Notes: generated by a model from the letters alone, not told the origin. Shown: positions 33,679 through 42,287, numbered from the stretch's first letter. The stretch: DNA of 64,000 bases from Thermoproteota archaeon (GCA_027492205.1 JAOZFN010000014.1:62001-126000); one strand, 5' to 3'. Translations and numbers: made by a program.

Positions 33679-33686
33679 GTTTTAAG
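33679..33686 (+). promoter_or_regulatory. TATA box of the glycoside-hydrolase-like gene
   Basis: GTTTTAAG, 22-29 nt before the GTG at 33708. With a minus-strand TATA near 33632-33640 (CTATACCC) it makes a divergent promoter for the two secreted carbohydrate-active proteins. Confidence 0.5.
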
Positions 33687-33707
33687 TGTCCGCGCGGCGC
33701 GGCCCCC

Positions 33708-35012
33708 GTGGGCGGAAGGAGAGTCCTAGCCCTGCTGGCCGCGGCGCTGGCAGTCACCTCAGCCGCGGCGCTGGCGTGGCTCAGGGTCGCGGGCCCTCGA
33801 CGGGAGAGGGACGGCTTCTTCGGGATCACCGGGGTCGTCCGAGATCTCTCGCATCTCCGGGAGCTCGGGGTCGACGTGCACAGCTTCGGCTTCTTCGTGG
33901 GAGCGGACCCGGGATACGTCGGCTCCCCTCAGGAGAGGAGGAACACCAGGGTGATGAGGTGGGTGGTGGGGAACGGCTCCGAGCCGCTCGCGGCCTTCTG
34001 GGTCCCGGAGGTCAGGGACCCGGACGCCACGTTCCGGGCGGTCGAGGGGATAGTCAGGTACTACACGGAGGGGGAGGGGGCGGCCCGCGTCGGCAGGCGG
34101 GTGACGCTGTGGATGGTGGGGAACGAGGAGAACGGGGGGTGGGGGACGTCCTGCGGGCCCGAGGAGTTCGCCCGGAGGTTCGAGGTCTACGCCTCCGCCA
34201 TAAAGGAGGCCTGCCCAGACTGCACCGTGGTGATGGGGGGCCTACTGGACGAGTCCTCGCTGGGCCCGTACCTGAGGGCATTCCTGGACACCGGCGCCGG
34301 CCGGCTGGTCGACGCCTTCAACTTCCACTACTACGGGCTCGCCGCCCCATCGGAGCGGCTCCCCGGGGCCCAGACGTACCTCTCTGGCGTGCGGATATAC
34401 AGGGGGGTCAAGGAGATCCTGTCCGAGTACGGGCTGGGCGACAGGCCGGTCTGGGTGCAGGAGACCTCGACCTTCTCCGGGTGCGTAGGGGAGGTATGCC
34501 AGACCGAGGTGGAGCAGGCCGCGGACCTGGTCAAGAGGTTCGTGACCCTCAGGGCCGCGGGGGCGGAGAGGGTCTTCTGGTGCTACGTCGAGGAGCCGAG
34601 CTACGAGGGCACCGGCCGGGGTTTCTTCGACCAGTCTGGGCTGATCTACGACGGCAGGGGCCCGTGGGACAGGGGGGCGGGGGTGAAGAAGAGGGGGTTC
34701 TACGCGTACAGGACCACCTCCAGGCTCCTCGGGTCAGCGAGGCTCGAGTTCTCCATAAATGACTCTCTGACCTATCTCTTCAGGTTTTCCACCCCAAAGG
34801 GGCCCGTCTCGGTTGTCTGGCAAGACTGGTGGGTCGTAAGGGGTCCCGGCCAGGGCGCCCCCCTCGTCCTGGAGGGTGAGGGGACCCTCGAGGCCCTCGA
34901 CCTGTCTGGCGAGGAGATCGCGCTCGGCTCCGGGAGCCTCGAACTCTTCCTGGGTAAGGAACCGGTCTTCGTTCTAGGGGAGGTGAGCGGGTTCAGGTAC
35001 TCCGGCGGGTAG
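33708..35012 (+). CDS. Secreted glycoside hydrolase-like protein (clan GH-A type)
   Basis: 434 aa with an N-terminal signal or anchor (VLALLAAALAVTSAAALAWL). A TIM barrel follows with WMVGNEENGGWG, where the N-E pair is the usual acid/base of clan GH-A, and RPVWVQETSTFSG, whose Glu would be the nucleophile. The C-terminal ~90 residues are a beta-sandwich (GPVSVVWQDWWVV). The specific family and substrate cannot be named. Divergent from the lyase-like gene, so probably coregulated for glycan breakdown outside the cell. Confidence 0.7.
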   Translation: MGGRRVLALLAAALAVTSAAALAWLRVAGPRRERDGFFGITGVVRDLSHLRELGVDVHSFGFFVGADPGYVGSPQERRNTRVMRWVVGNGSEPLAAFWVPEVRDPDATFRAVEGIVRYYTEGEGAARVGRRVTLWMVGNEENGGWGTSCGPEEFARRFEVYASAIKEACPDCTVVMGGLLDESSLGPYLRAFLDTGAGRLVDAFNFHYYGLAAPSERLPGAQTYLSGVRIYRGVKEILSEYGLGDRPVWVQETSTFSGCVGEVCQTEVEQAADLVKRFVTLRAAGAERVFWCYVEEPSYEGTGRGFFDQSGLIYDGRGPWDRGAGVKKRGFYAYRTTSRLLGSARLEFSINDSLTYLFRFSTPKGPVSVVWQDWWVVRGPGQGAPLVLEGEGTLEALDLSGEEIALGSGSLELFLGKEPVFVLGEVSGFRYSGG

Positions 35013-35045
35013 GTCGGCCCCGCGATCCTGCGCGGCGCGCCCACA

Positions 35046-35056
35046 GCTATATATAG
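35046..35056 (+). promoter_or_regulatory. TATA box of a vapBC operon
   Basis: GCTATATATAG, about 25-34 nt before the ATG at 35080. Confidence 0.6.
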
Positions 35057-35079
35057 TTGATGGGAATTCATTCCACAGT

Positions 35080-35310
35080 ATGGGAGCCAATGTGGTTGAG
35101 ATGGACGACAGGGGCAGGATCACCCTCCCGGCCAGGCTCAGGAGGGAGCTGGGGGCCAGGAGGTTCCTCGTCCTGAGGAGCGGGAGGGAGGTCAGGCTGA
35201 TCCCCCTGAGGGACCCGCTGGACCTCAAGGGATCGGTCAAGATACCCTGGAGCGCGGAGGAGCTCGAGGAGGCGGGTGAGGAGTCTGCCGCGCAGAGGGC
35301 TGAGTGGTAA
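35080..35310 (+). CDS. vapB: VapB antitoxin, AbrB/SpoVT type
   Basis: 76 aa. N-terminal swapped-hairpin DNA-binding motif VVEMDDRGRITLPARLRREL, then LVLRSGREVRLIPL. The C-terminal tail (WSAEELEEAGEES) would wrap the toxin. Leaderless behind the 35046 TATA box; overlaps the vapC start by 35 bp. Confidence 0.85.
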   Translation: MGANVVEMDDRGRITLPARLRRELGARRFLVLRSGREVRLIPLRDPLDLKGSVKIPWSAEELEEAGEESAAQRAEW

Positions 35311-35743
35311 GGTGCTCTTGGACGCCGACGTGTTCATCTCCTTCCTGAGGGGAGACGAGCTCGCAGACGCCGCAGAGGTGGTGGTTCGGTCTCTCTCGTC
35401 GGGTGAGGCCACGGGGCTCGTCTCCTCGATCATGTACGACGAGCTTATCAGCGCGCTCAGGTCGAAGGGAGCCTCCCTCGACCTCATTGAGGAGGTCCTG
35501 GCGGGGGTGGCGGCCATCCCCCACACTCCGCTCCCCGTCACCCCGGAGGTGGCCCTGCTGGCCCTGCGGCTGTACCGGGAGCACGGCGGCCCCAGGAGGC
35601 TGCACTACTTCGACTCCTTCCACGTGGCCACGGCCTCCCTCGAGGGAGTTCCGATTGTCACGAGCGATAGGTACATCCTGAGGCACGCGGACTCGCTCGG
35701 AGTCGAGGTCGTAAACCTCAGAGACCTCCCGCCCGAGAGATGA
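35276..35743 (+). CDS. vapC: VapC toxin, PIN-domain RNase
   Basis: 155 aa as drawn. PIN acidic residues: VLLDADVFISFLRGD (first Asp), SSIMYDELISAL (Glu), HYFDSFHVATA (Asp) and IVTSDRYI (last Asp). GTG 35276 is the longest start; GTG 35312 (VLLDADVF) is a reasonable alternative. Intact. Confidence 0.85.
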   Translation: MRSLPRRGLSGKVLLDADVFISFLRGDELADAAEVVVRSLSSGEATGLVSSIMYDELISALRSKGASLDLIEEVLAGVAAIPHTPLPVTPEVALLALRLYREHGGPRRLHYFDSFHVATASLEGVPIVTSDRYILRHADSLGVEVVNLRDLPPER

Positions 35744-35822
35744 GGGGATGTGCCAGCGATCCCTCGGTAAACCTATCATTACTACCAAGAGTTCTCACCA
35801 CAGGGTGGCGAAGGAGGCGATA

Positions 35823-35951
35823 ATGAGGAAGCTGGCTGAGTTCGGGCTCGAGAGGCTTGAGAGGAGGGCCGAGGGGCCGAGGGACGTTCTGGAGAAGCTG
35901 GACGTCCAGAGGGTCGTCGCGCACATGAGGGAAGAAAGGGAGTCGAGGTGA
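35823..35951 (+). CDS. Small antitoxin-like protein next to a truncated VapC
   Basis: 42 aa from ATG 35823 (67 aa if read from 35748): MRKLAEFGLERLERRAEG... with a charged helical tail VVAHMREERESR. The shape fits VapB-type antitoxins of archaeal PIN toxins. It directly precedes the VapC remnant at 35954, supporting an orphan antitoxin. TATA-like AACCTATC near 35769. Confidence 0.45.
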   Translation: MRKLAEFGLERLERRAEGPRDVLEKLDVQRVVAHMREERESR

Positions 35952-35953
35952 GG

Positions 35954-36050
35954 ATGATGGTTGACGCCAGCTCGATAACCCGGGCTGTGAGGGAGGGCGG
36001 AATGCGGAGGCTCGCGGGGGGCAACGATCCCCCTGGCCAGGTTTGAGGCG
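35954..36050 (+). pseudogene. Truncated, frameshifted VapC (PIN) N-terminus
   Basis: Starts like a PIN toxin, MMVDASSITRAVREGGMRRL, then needs a one-base shift near 36020 to continue as ATIPLARFEA, the next PIN element (i-P-L-A-x-[FY]-E). Coding similarity then ends abruptly against the minus-strand phosphorylase remnant. The remaining ~90 PIN residues are missing. Confidence 0.6.
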
Positions 36051-36509
36051 CGACGGATTCCCTCCAACGGTCGCCGACATTGGCCGCGGCCTCTCTCAGC
36101 CGCCTGGACGGCTGCTCGACCGGGGTGACCCTCTCCAGCCAACCGCCCTCCGCCTCCTTAGCGTACTGGTAGTACTCAACCGAGCTGGAGTAGAAAACGT
36201 CCCCCACCCGCAGACCGTCCCTCCCAACAACACCCCCCGTGCCGACCACGACGATGAAGCGGGGCCTCCAGATGGAGATTACCGCCCTGGTTAGGCTGGC
36301 AGAGAGCAGGTTCCCCCTGTCGGTGCACCTGACGCATGCCATCCGGCACCCCTTCAGGGAGCCGCGGTAGTACTCAAGGCCGCGCTCTCCGTAGTCGACT
36401 CGATGAGGGCTTCCAGGTTTAGGGACTCCCTGACGGCCCTGCACTCCTCATCCATGGCGGTGATCACCACGTAGTCCACGATTGAGCCGCGCGAGGGGGA
36501 GTCGTCCAT
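36045..36509 (-). pseudogene. Frameshifted, truncated nucleoside-phosphorylase-superfamily gene
   Basis: Starts well: TATA box (ATTTTTATG, about 36531-36540 on the minus strand), ATG 36509, then SIVDYVVITAMDEECRAVRE as in MTA/SAH-nucleosidase-like phosphorylases. Near 36400 the frame shifts, then continues GLEYYRGSLKGCRMACVRC, RPRFIVVVGTGGVVGRDGLR and VGDVFYSSSVEYYQYAKEA (the v-V-G-x-x-G-G-v...V-G-D-V motif). It breaks off near 36045, opposite the truncated VapC, losing about half the domain. Stand-alone phosphorylase-like proteins occur as nucleotide-acting effectors in defence islands, but this copy is dead. Confidence 0.65.
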
Positions 36510-36539
36510 CCCGGGGCGGCTTTTCCAGCCTTCATAAAA

Positions 36540-37407
36540 ATGGTCGCTCTGCTGCACGGGACCGCGGGGGGGATCAGCGATTGGTCCGGGCTGGACCCCG
36601 TCGTCTTGAGGGTGTGGCGAAGCTTCGAAGGTGCGGCGAAGGCGCCGCGACCCTCGAAGGACACGCCAGACAAGGTCTTGGGTGGTTGGAAGGGGCACTC
36701 TAGGGCGTGCGTCGTCGCGGGCTTGCGGCGGCCGAAGAGGGAGCCCACGGTGGAGTGCAATCCCTCCCACGCGCTCCCGGGGAGGGCCCACCCGAGGGCG
36801 CTTGAAATAAGGTCGAGGGGAGCGAGGGGACCAGCGACCGTTTAATACCTCTCCCACGTCTCAGCCGCCTGAGCGTCCGCATGTCGCGCGAGAGCACCAG
36901 TGCGACTGGTTTAGGGAGGAGATGGACGATCTCTGGCCGGGGTTCTACCGCGGGCTGGCCAGGGGATGAATAGAGGATGTGGACTTGACCTGCGCCTGGA
37001 GAGAGTGCCGCACGGCGAGCGCGGAGGGGCCCACGCGTCGTTGTTCCTGGCCAGAGGGGTGAAGCGGTGAGACCCCCTAGCTGTACCGCGAGCTCAATCC
37101 TGCGCACCTTCTGGGCATCGGAGGGATCTGGGAGGGCCGTCGTTCCCGTGCTTTTGGACGTGGGACTGGGAGCGGGTATCGAAGTTCAGGCGAGGAGCGG
37201 TCCATTCCGGGTGGAGAGTTGAGGGTCTTGGCAGAGCTTCTCAGAGATCTGGCTTCTCTAGGGGAGTAGCGATCCCAGCTGGGGGCGACCAATGATTTCA
37301 GTCCTTCGCTCGATCGCTTGACCCACCAGCCGGAGAGTTCTCCATATTTCTAAAAAGTGGGTAGAAACATATTTCATGCTATCATTGAGATAGTAGGTGA
37401 GCTTTGC
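36540..37407. other. Non-coding stretch with toxin-antitoxin remnants
   Basis: No convincing gene in 870 bp. It holds the first copy of a promoter repeat (36800-36886) with a dead reading frame behind it (CDWFREEMDDLWPGFYRGLA, about 36889-36967), and near 37150-37260 fragments PVLLDVGLGAGIEVQARSG ending in TGA overlapped by TTGAGG, the same VapB/VapC junction layout as at 41886 and 42680. I read it as a graveyard of small modules. Confidence 0.4.
36800..36886 (+). repeat. Promoter-start repeat, copy 1
   Basis: About 86 bp, nearly identical to 38121-38205 (a few substitutions and one 2-bp indel). It contains the TATA box GTTTAATA (36839-36846) and ends on an ATG at 36881. Here no intact gene follows. 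Confidence 0.85.
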
Positions 37408-37644
37408 GTGGGGACCATAGTCAGGATGGATCGGCAGGGCAGGGTGCTGATCCCCGCGAAGGTGAGGAGGCGGGTCGGATCGAGGCTGTTCGTGTTGGAG
37501 GAGACTGGGGGCGTGATAGTGCTCAGGCCCATTAAGGCGGTGAGGCCGTCAGACCTGTTTGACGCCATTGAGATTGACGTTGATCGGTTCACCGACTCAC
37601 ACGAGCTGAGGAGGGCCGTCCATGAGCGAGGTAACGTTCATTGA
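37408..37644 (+). CDS. vapB: VapB antitoxin, AbrB/SpoVT type
   Basis: 78 aa from GTG 37408. AbrB motif TIVRMDRQGRVLIPAKVRRR, then LFVLEETGGVIVLRPI. TATA-like ACATATTTC lies at about 37366-37374. It overlaps vapC by 23 bp. Confidence 0.85.
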   Translation: MGTIVRMDRQGRVLIPAKVRRRVGSRLFVLEETGGVIVLRPIKAVRPSDLFDAIEIDVDRFTDSHELRRAVHERGNVH

Positions 37645-38047
37645 CTCAAGCGTCTTTCTCCACGCGTACCTAAGACCCAGGAGGGAGATGAGACCAGAAG
37701 AGGTCAAGGTCAAGGAGGAGGCGAAGGGGATACTCCTCAGGGTTGAGGCCGGCGAGCGGGTCGCCACCACCGTCGTGCACCTTAGCGAGATAGCCAACAT
37801 AGTCGAGTCAAGGGTCGGCCTCGCCGAGAGCGTGGGCCTGATGGCCTGGCTTCTGTCAGCGGGGAACGTCGAGGTCCTCCCCGTGAGCCGGAGCGACTAC
37901 GCGGCGGCCGTGTCCGTGGCCAAGCGGCGTGGTGTTAGCGTTAACGACGCCCTTGCATACGTGAAGATGCTTGAGCTGGGTATCAGGAGGGCGTACAGCT
38001 TTGATCGCCACTTCAGGAGGTTCGAGGACATTGAAGTTCAACCCTGA
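37622..38047 (+). CDS. vapC: VapC toxin, PIN-domain RNase
   Basis: 141 aa. PIN residues: TFIDSSVFLHAYL (Asp), VVHLSEIANIVES (Glu), VSVNDALAYVKM (Asp) and YSFDRHFRRFEDI (last Asp). Intact pair with the AbrB-type antitoxin upstream. Confidence 0.9.
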   Translation: MSEVTFIDSSVFLHAYLRPRREMRPEEVKVKEEAKGILLRVEAGERVATTVVHLSEIANIVESRVGLAESVGLMAWLLSAGNVEVLPVSRSDYAAAVSVAKRRGVSVNDALAYVKMLELGIRRAYSFDRHFRRFEDIEVQP

Positions 38048-38120
38048 GGCCCCCCGCTGATCGGCCTCGCCGCGTCAGACCCTCCCCTCTGCCGCCGGCG
38101 CCTCCCAGCACACTCAGCCC

Positions 38121-38205
38121 GCTTGAAATGGGGTTGAGGGGCGAGGGGACCAGCGACCGTTTAATACCTCTCCCACGTCTCAGCTGCCTGAGCGTCCGCA
38201 TGTCG
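38121..38205 (+). repeat. Promoter-start repeat, copy 2
   Basis: Second copy of 36800-36886. TATA GTTTAATA (38159-38166) and ATG 38200, the real start of a HEPN gene. Confidence 0.85.
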
Positions 38206-38580
38206 GAGTGGATCTCGAGGGGGAGGGTCTTCCTCTCTGAGGCGCGAGAGAACTTGGGTGAGGGGCACTACTGGCTTGCCTGCTTCAACGCTCACCAGGC
38301 CGCCGAGTTTCACCTGAAGGGCCTCCTCGTCTCTCTCACCGGGATCTACCCCTTCTCGCACGACCTAGTCGAGCTGCTGCGCGCCGCCGAGTCGCTTGAC
38401 CTCTCGGCGCCTCCCGAGGTCTTGGAGGCCGCGGACGCCCTCACGCCCCACTACACCATGGCCAGGTACCCCGGCCGGACCCCTGGGCGGTACGACAGGG
38501 AGAGGGCAGAGAGGTGCATCTCTTATGCCGAGAGGATCGTCGAGTGGGTTGAGAAGGCTCTTGAGGAGCGAGGCCGATAG
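38200..38580 (+). CDS. HEPN-domain toxin
   Basis: 126 aa from ATG 38200, placed by the TATA box in the repeat. HEPN pattern: ARENLGEGHYWLACFNAHQA, AAEFHLKGLLVSL, GIYPFSHDLVELL, and the C-terminal YDRERAERCISYAERIVEWV. This is the HEPN subgroup whose His is in the F-S-H-D-L segment. The MNT gene starts inside its 3' end. Confidence 0.8.
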   Translation: MSEWISRGRVFLSEARENLGEGHYWLACFNAHQAAEFHLKGLLVSLTGIYPFSHDLVELLRAAESLDLSAPPEVLEAADALTPHYTMARYPGRTPGRYDRERAERCISYAERIVEWVEKALEERGR

Positions 38581-38932
38581 GCTCAGGCGCCAGCCACTCC
38601 TCTTCAGGGAGTTCGTCGAGAGGCTCAGGCGCCGGCGTCCACGATCGACGATTCTCCTGTTTGGCTCTAGGGCGAGGGGGGAGGCGCGGGCGGCGAGTGA
38701 CTACGATGTGGCGATAATTCTGCCGGACCCGGATCCCCTGGAGGAGGCGATCTGGGCTAGGAAGGCGAGGCCGAGGGGTCTGAGGGCCGACATAGTCGTG
38801 CTGGATGTCCGCCAGCTGGAGGACCCGGTGTACGCGCGGATGCTGGACGGGGCCGTAGTTCTACACGACGGGCTCAACCTGTTCGGGAAGGGCCGCCGCG
38901 CATCTAGGGGGGGACTCTGCTCTGGCTCCTAG
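38561..38932 (+). CDS. MNT-type nucleotidyltransferase antitoxin
   Basis: 123 aa from TTG 38561, overlapping the HEPN gene by 20 bp. Signature LLFGSRARGEARAASDYDVA (G-S-x10-D-x-D) is complete, and ADIVVLD supplies the third acidic residue. The C-terminal 20 residues are low-complexity and may be read past an original stop. Confidence 0.85.
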   Translation: MRSEADRLRRQPLLFREFVERLRRRRPRSTILLFGSRARGEARAASDYDVAIILPDPDPLEEAIWARKARPRGLRADIVVLDVRQLEDPVYARMLDGAVVLHDGLNLFGKGRRASRGGLCSGS

Positions 38933-39631
38933 GCGTTAATGATAAGTCCCTTTCTAACTCGGACTTGAGAGAGGCGCGGGAGGCAGATGGGGGGCCGAAG
39001 ATCGAGGTCCAAGAATGGCCGACCCTTAGTGTTCATTTTCCTGCCTCGGAGCCTAAGTTAGCAGGCTGAGTGAGAGCTATTCGACGGCTACCGAGTCACT
39101 AGCTCAGGAACTCGGCAAGCTCGCTAGGTCTGGATCTTCCAAGCCCATTCACGCCTCTTCCGTCGCTGGCAGAGCGAGTGCGATGTACGACCTGAGGGAT
39201 GGTGTCTAAGGCAGGAAGTAAGCCTACATTACGTGCAGGAGCCCAAAACTCCCACTGCCAGTCAAAGAGATCTTTAGGTCCGCGAGCGATGGAGGCGTGA
39301 AGAACAGGCGCATTTCAATGGAGACGAGCAGAAGCGTTGTAGGCGAGCTTAAGGACGCCGTGAAGTTCTACACGTGGGCAGGTAGAAGATTGCAGCGGTT
39401 CCCGTGAGAGACTTCATGAGGGCTTCATTGGAAGGGGAAAAACACGCTCCTGGTGGTCAGCGTTTGGGTGGAGGTCAGAACGGTGAGGAAGGTGCAGGCA
39501 ATGCTGTTCGACACGCTAACAGAGTGAGAATTCGATCCCTCCTCCCACGACTCTTCGTCGGCGCTGGTTTCAAGCTGGTTCCACGCCATCTCACCCGTGT
39601 TCGATATTTCTGATCGCCCGATCTCACTCGC
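38933..39631. other. Gene-poor stretch of lower GC
   Basis: About 700 bp with no supported gene. Near 39425-39525 a short frame (RGKNTLLVVSVWVEVRTVRK, then AMLFDTLTE and a stop) looks like a coding remnant. A TATA box for the next gene (CGATATTTC) lies at about 39601-39609. Confidence 0.4.
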
Positions 39632-40978
39632 GTGCGTGTGGGTCGTTGGGTTGTCGCGATTGCCGTCTGCATAATCGTCGCCTCAGCCGGGATAGCTTAT
39701 GGCGTGTGGGTCCACAGAGGGGAGCGAACTGAGGGGCCCGATGTAAACCTCTCTCGAGTCAGGGTGGCAATACTATACGAGCGGGTGACAGACGGGGGCC
39801 TCATCAACAGGAGTCTAGACGACGTGGTGCGAATAGTCGAGGAGACGAAAGCGGACATGATATTCAGGGGTTTCTGGAGGTGGAGCTCCTTCCCCGATGA
39901 CTGCTCTCAGCTGCCGAAGAGGCTCCAGGCGCGGTGCGAGTTGGCCGGATACAGCTACGAGCACCTCGAGGAGGCGGTCGCCGCCATAAAGGAGGCCAAG
40001 CCAGACCTGATATTCTGCGGCGCGGTTCCAGCCCAGAAGGTGTGGAGTAAGCACGAGAGGAACCCGGAGACTGGCGAGATCCTAGAGTATCCGGATACTT
40101 GGGAAATGGCTTTAGACCCTGGTAAGTGGGGCATCAGCGTCTCGAAGGAGAGGTTTCAGTGTGAGCTCGGGAAGACCCACCTCTGGGTCGACCAAGAGCT
40201 GAACTGCGCGGAGTACGACCCTGAGGAGGCTGATGGATACTTCCCGGACATAACGAACGAGAAGTTTCAGGAGCTTCTCCTTAGCTGGGCCGAGGAGCAG
40301 ATCGACCGGGGAGCGGACGCCATCTGGATAGACATGCTTCTCACGCAGGCCAGGATTATGGAGCGCCTTACCGGAGACCAGAATCACCCAGCCGTGTTGG
40401 ACGCCCTAAGAGCGGCGCAGAAGATTGTGGACGGGATACACTCCTACGGGAGATCCAAGGGGAAGTACGTATACGTCGGGAGCTGGTGGTCTGCCGCTAA
40501 ATTCTCCAACTACAGGCCAGACCTCGACTTCGTGACAGTATCTCCCACGGTCGAGGAGGTGCTCAGCATGGAGTTCAACGAGACTAGGTGGAGCGAGATC
40601 GTTGGGCTGGTGAGGGAGCGCATGGGCGATGTACCGATATTCGCGTTTATCGACTGGGCGAGCACCACATACACCCCACTCGGGGCCTTCAGTCAGAAAC
40701 TGACCCCCGAGCAGCAGAGAGAGTTCCTCAGGAGGGCAGACGCCTTCTTCCGGTTTAGGGGGATAGTATTCGTGTACCCAGTCCACGGGGGCTACATGGG
40801 AGTCGACGCCGCCGTGCTCTCGTACGGCAGTTACGGCTTCTACGACAGCCTGGCGCCGGAGTTCCAGACCTACGAGACCATAGTGGGACTCGCCCAATCT
40901 TGCGGCGAGGGATTGATGGTCGCTTGGTGTCGAGGAGGGGCCATCCACGGCCTCAGGCGTCACCCTCCCCAGGTCTAA
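39632..40978 (+). CDS. Secreted TIM-barrel protein, glycosidase-like, unknown specificity
   Basis: 448 aa with an N-terminal signal or anchor (WVVAIAVCIIVASAGIAYGV). The rest looks like a beta/alpha barrel: VRVAILYERVTDGG, ADMIFRGFWRWSSFPDD, KPDLIFCGAVPAQ, GADAIWIDMLLTQARIM, LDFVTVSPTVEEV, IFAFIDWASTTYTPLGAF, GIVFVYPVHGG. Acidic residues at strand ends (WIDM, FIDW) could be catalytic, but no family could be named. No neighbour explains it; it sits between toxin-antitoxin modules. Confidence 0.6.
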   Translation: MRVGRWVVAIAVCIIVASAGIAYGVWVHRGERTEGPDVNLSRVRVAILYERVTDGGLINRSLDDVVRIVEETKADMIFRGFWRWSSFPDDCSQLPKRLQARCELAGYSYEHLEEAVAAIKEAKPDLIFCGAVPAQKVWSKHERNPETGEILEYPDTWEMALDPGKWGISVSKERFQCELGKTHLWVDQELNCAEYDPEEADGYFPDITNEKFQELLLSWAEEQIDRGADAIWIDMLLTQARIMERLTGDQNHPAVLDALRAAQKIVDGIHSYGRSKGKYVYVGSWWSAAKFSNYRPDLDFVTVSPTVEEVLSMEFNETRWSEIVGLVRERMGDVPIFAFIDWASTTYTPLGAFSQKLTPEQQREFLRRADAFFRFRGIVFVYPVHGGYMGVDAAVLSYGSYGFYDSLAPEFQTYETIVGLAQSCGEGLMVAWCRGGAIHGLRRHPPQV

Positions 40979-41022
40979 GGCGGGACCTGAACCGTCAACT
41001 CTCACGCGGGCGAGGATGCACT

Positions 41023-41235
41023 ATGGGCGGCTTCAGGCTCGAAGCCAAGAGAAGGGTCCTGAGGGGCATAGAAGAGTTCAGGGAGTACAGGGAGAGGCTC
41101 ACAGAGCCGTTCACGGTTCTCAAGCGGGACCCGGTTCCGTTCAGGGAGTTCGATGTGGCGAAGCTGGGGGGGTACATAGACACCTACAGACGTCTCAATC
41201 CCTATGCGCGCGATAGCCTCGAGAGCGTGCTCTGA
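41023..41235 (+). CDS. Small charged protein, unknown
   Basis: 70 aa from ATG 41023: FRLEAKRRVLRGIEEFREYR and KRDPVPFREFDVAKLGGYID. Good codon use but no recognised family, and it may be the truncated N-terminus of a longer gene. The reading frame is open upstream within the preceding gene. Confidence 0.35.
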   Translation: MGGFRLEAKRRVLRGIEEFREYRERLTEPFTVLKRDPVPFREFDVAKLGGYIDTYRRLNPYARDSLESVL

Positions 41236-41634
41236 CAGCTTAACTCGAAGTCGCCCCTGTCGATCGCTGGCTGGAGGATCCACACCGTGTCGAGGTAGGC
41301 GAAGGATTCGCCCGCGAATTAAGCTCTACGCGCCGCTGCGACGCCGGCGATAGCGGCCCCTGCGATCGCGAGGCCCCCCTACCGCAGCATCGAAAAAAGC
41401 CATCCCTGAAGCTACGGCGACGCAGACGGCAGCCCAGGCAACGTAAGCGCTGAGGGACTTCGGCTGCGCCGAGAGGAGGGACGCCCCCTCAGCGGCACGA
41501 GACGCGATAGGTCAGGCGGGGGTATAAATCTCCTGGAGGGCTACATAGCGTGGAGTCGCCCCGCCGTGCAACGCACGCAACGCGACGGTAACCTATTTTA
41601 AGAGTATTACCTCGAGTGATACTTGGTATAACCT
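41236..41634. other. Intergenic stretch with a broken small membrane protein on the minus strand
   Basis: On the minus strand, 41510 to about 41330 reads LSAYVAWAAVCVAVASGMAF (one membrane helix) and, after a one-base shift near 41385, GLAIAGAAIAGVAAARRA to a stop. A TATA box (minus GATTTATACC, about 41521-41530) precedes it but no start codon fits. On the plus strand the TATA of the next vapB (TATTTTAA, 41594-41601) lies here. Confidence 0.35.
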
Positions 41635-41889
41635 ATGGTAAGACTCAAGGTGAAGGTCGGGCCGAAGGGCCAGATAATCATTCCGAAGGTGCTGAGGAAG
41701 AAGTACGGGATAAGGGAGTATGACCAGGTCTTATTGGAGCTTAGAGAAGACGAGATAGCCATCAGAGGTCCCAGGAGCATTGAGGAGACCCTGAGGTGGA
41801 TCAGAGAGAGGAGGGGGAAGGTGGGGGGGAGCGAGGCCAGGCTGGGTGACCTGGCCGACGTGGACCTGGAGGGGGAGTTCGAGGATTGA
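41635..41889 (+). CDS. vapB: VapB antitoxin, AbrB/SpoVT type
   Basis: 84 aa. AbrB motif LKVKVGPKGQIIIPKVLRKK, then QVLLELREDEIAIRGP. TATA box 34-41 nt upstream. Stop and vapC start overlap (TTGA). It is the closest relative of the vapB at 42405 and shows what that N-terminus should look like. Confidence 0.9.
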   Translation: MVRLKVKVGPKGQIIIPKVLRKKYGIREYDQVLLELREDEIAIRGPRSIEETLRWIRERRGKVGGSEARLGDLADVDLEGEFED

Positions 41890-42287
41890 GGGTGCTGGTC
41901 GACGCCAGCCTCATCGTGTACCTCAACGTGAGGATGCCTGACGACGAGGCCAAGCTCGTCGAAGATTTCTGGGAGGATCTGCTCAGGGACCACGAGCTCT
42001 TCACAAATCTGCTGGCGCTGGACGAGGCCATATACGTATCTGAGAGGAAGTACGGCGTCCCTTTTAGTGAGACCCTCGAGCTCATCGACAGAGCGGTGCT
42101 TCCCCACGTTGAGGTGCTTCCGCTGAGCCTGGAGAGCTACCTGGAAGCCAAGAAGTACATGGTCAGGCACGGCCTGAAGCCCTCCGACTCGATCCACGCG
42201 GCGACCGTGGAGGTGTTTGGGCTACAGGCGATAGCCAGCGAGGACAGGGATTTCGACAAGATCGACATCAAGAGGCTCTGGTTATGA
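41886..42287 (+). CDS. vapC: VapC toxin, PIN-domain RNase
   Basis: 133 aa from TTG 41886. PIN residues: VLVDASLIVYLNV (Asp), ALDEAIYVSERKYG (Glu), KPSDSIHAATVEV (Asp) and IASEDRDFDKIDI (last Asp). Same architecture as its paralogue at 42680. Confidence 0.9.
   Translation: MRVLVDASLIVYLNVRMPDDEAKLVEDFWEDLLRDHELFTNLLALDEAIYVSERKYGVPFSETLELIDRAVLPHVEVLPLSLESYLEAKKYMVRHGLKPSDSIHAATVEVFGLQAIASEDRDFDKIDIKRLWL

Noticed and set aside
36540-36845. A ~100-codon plus-strand frame containing LDPVVLRVWRSFEGAAKA
   Set aside because: It covers the promoter of the phosphorylase remnant and the repeat, has no family, and starts inside the TATA region; too weak to call.
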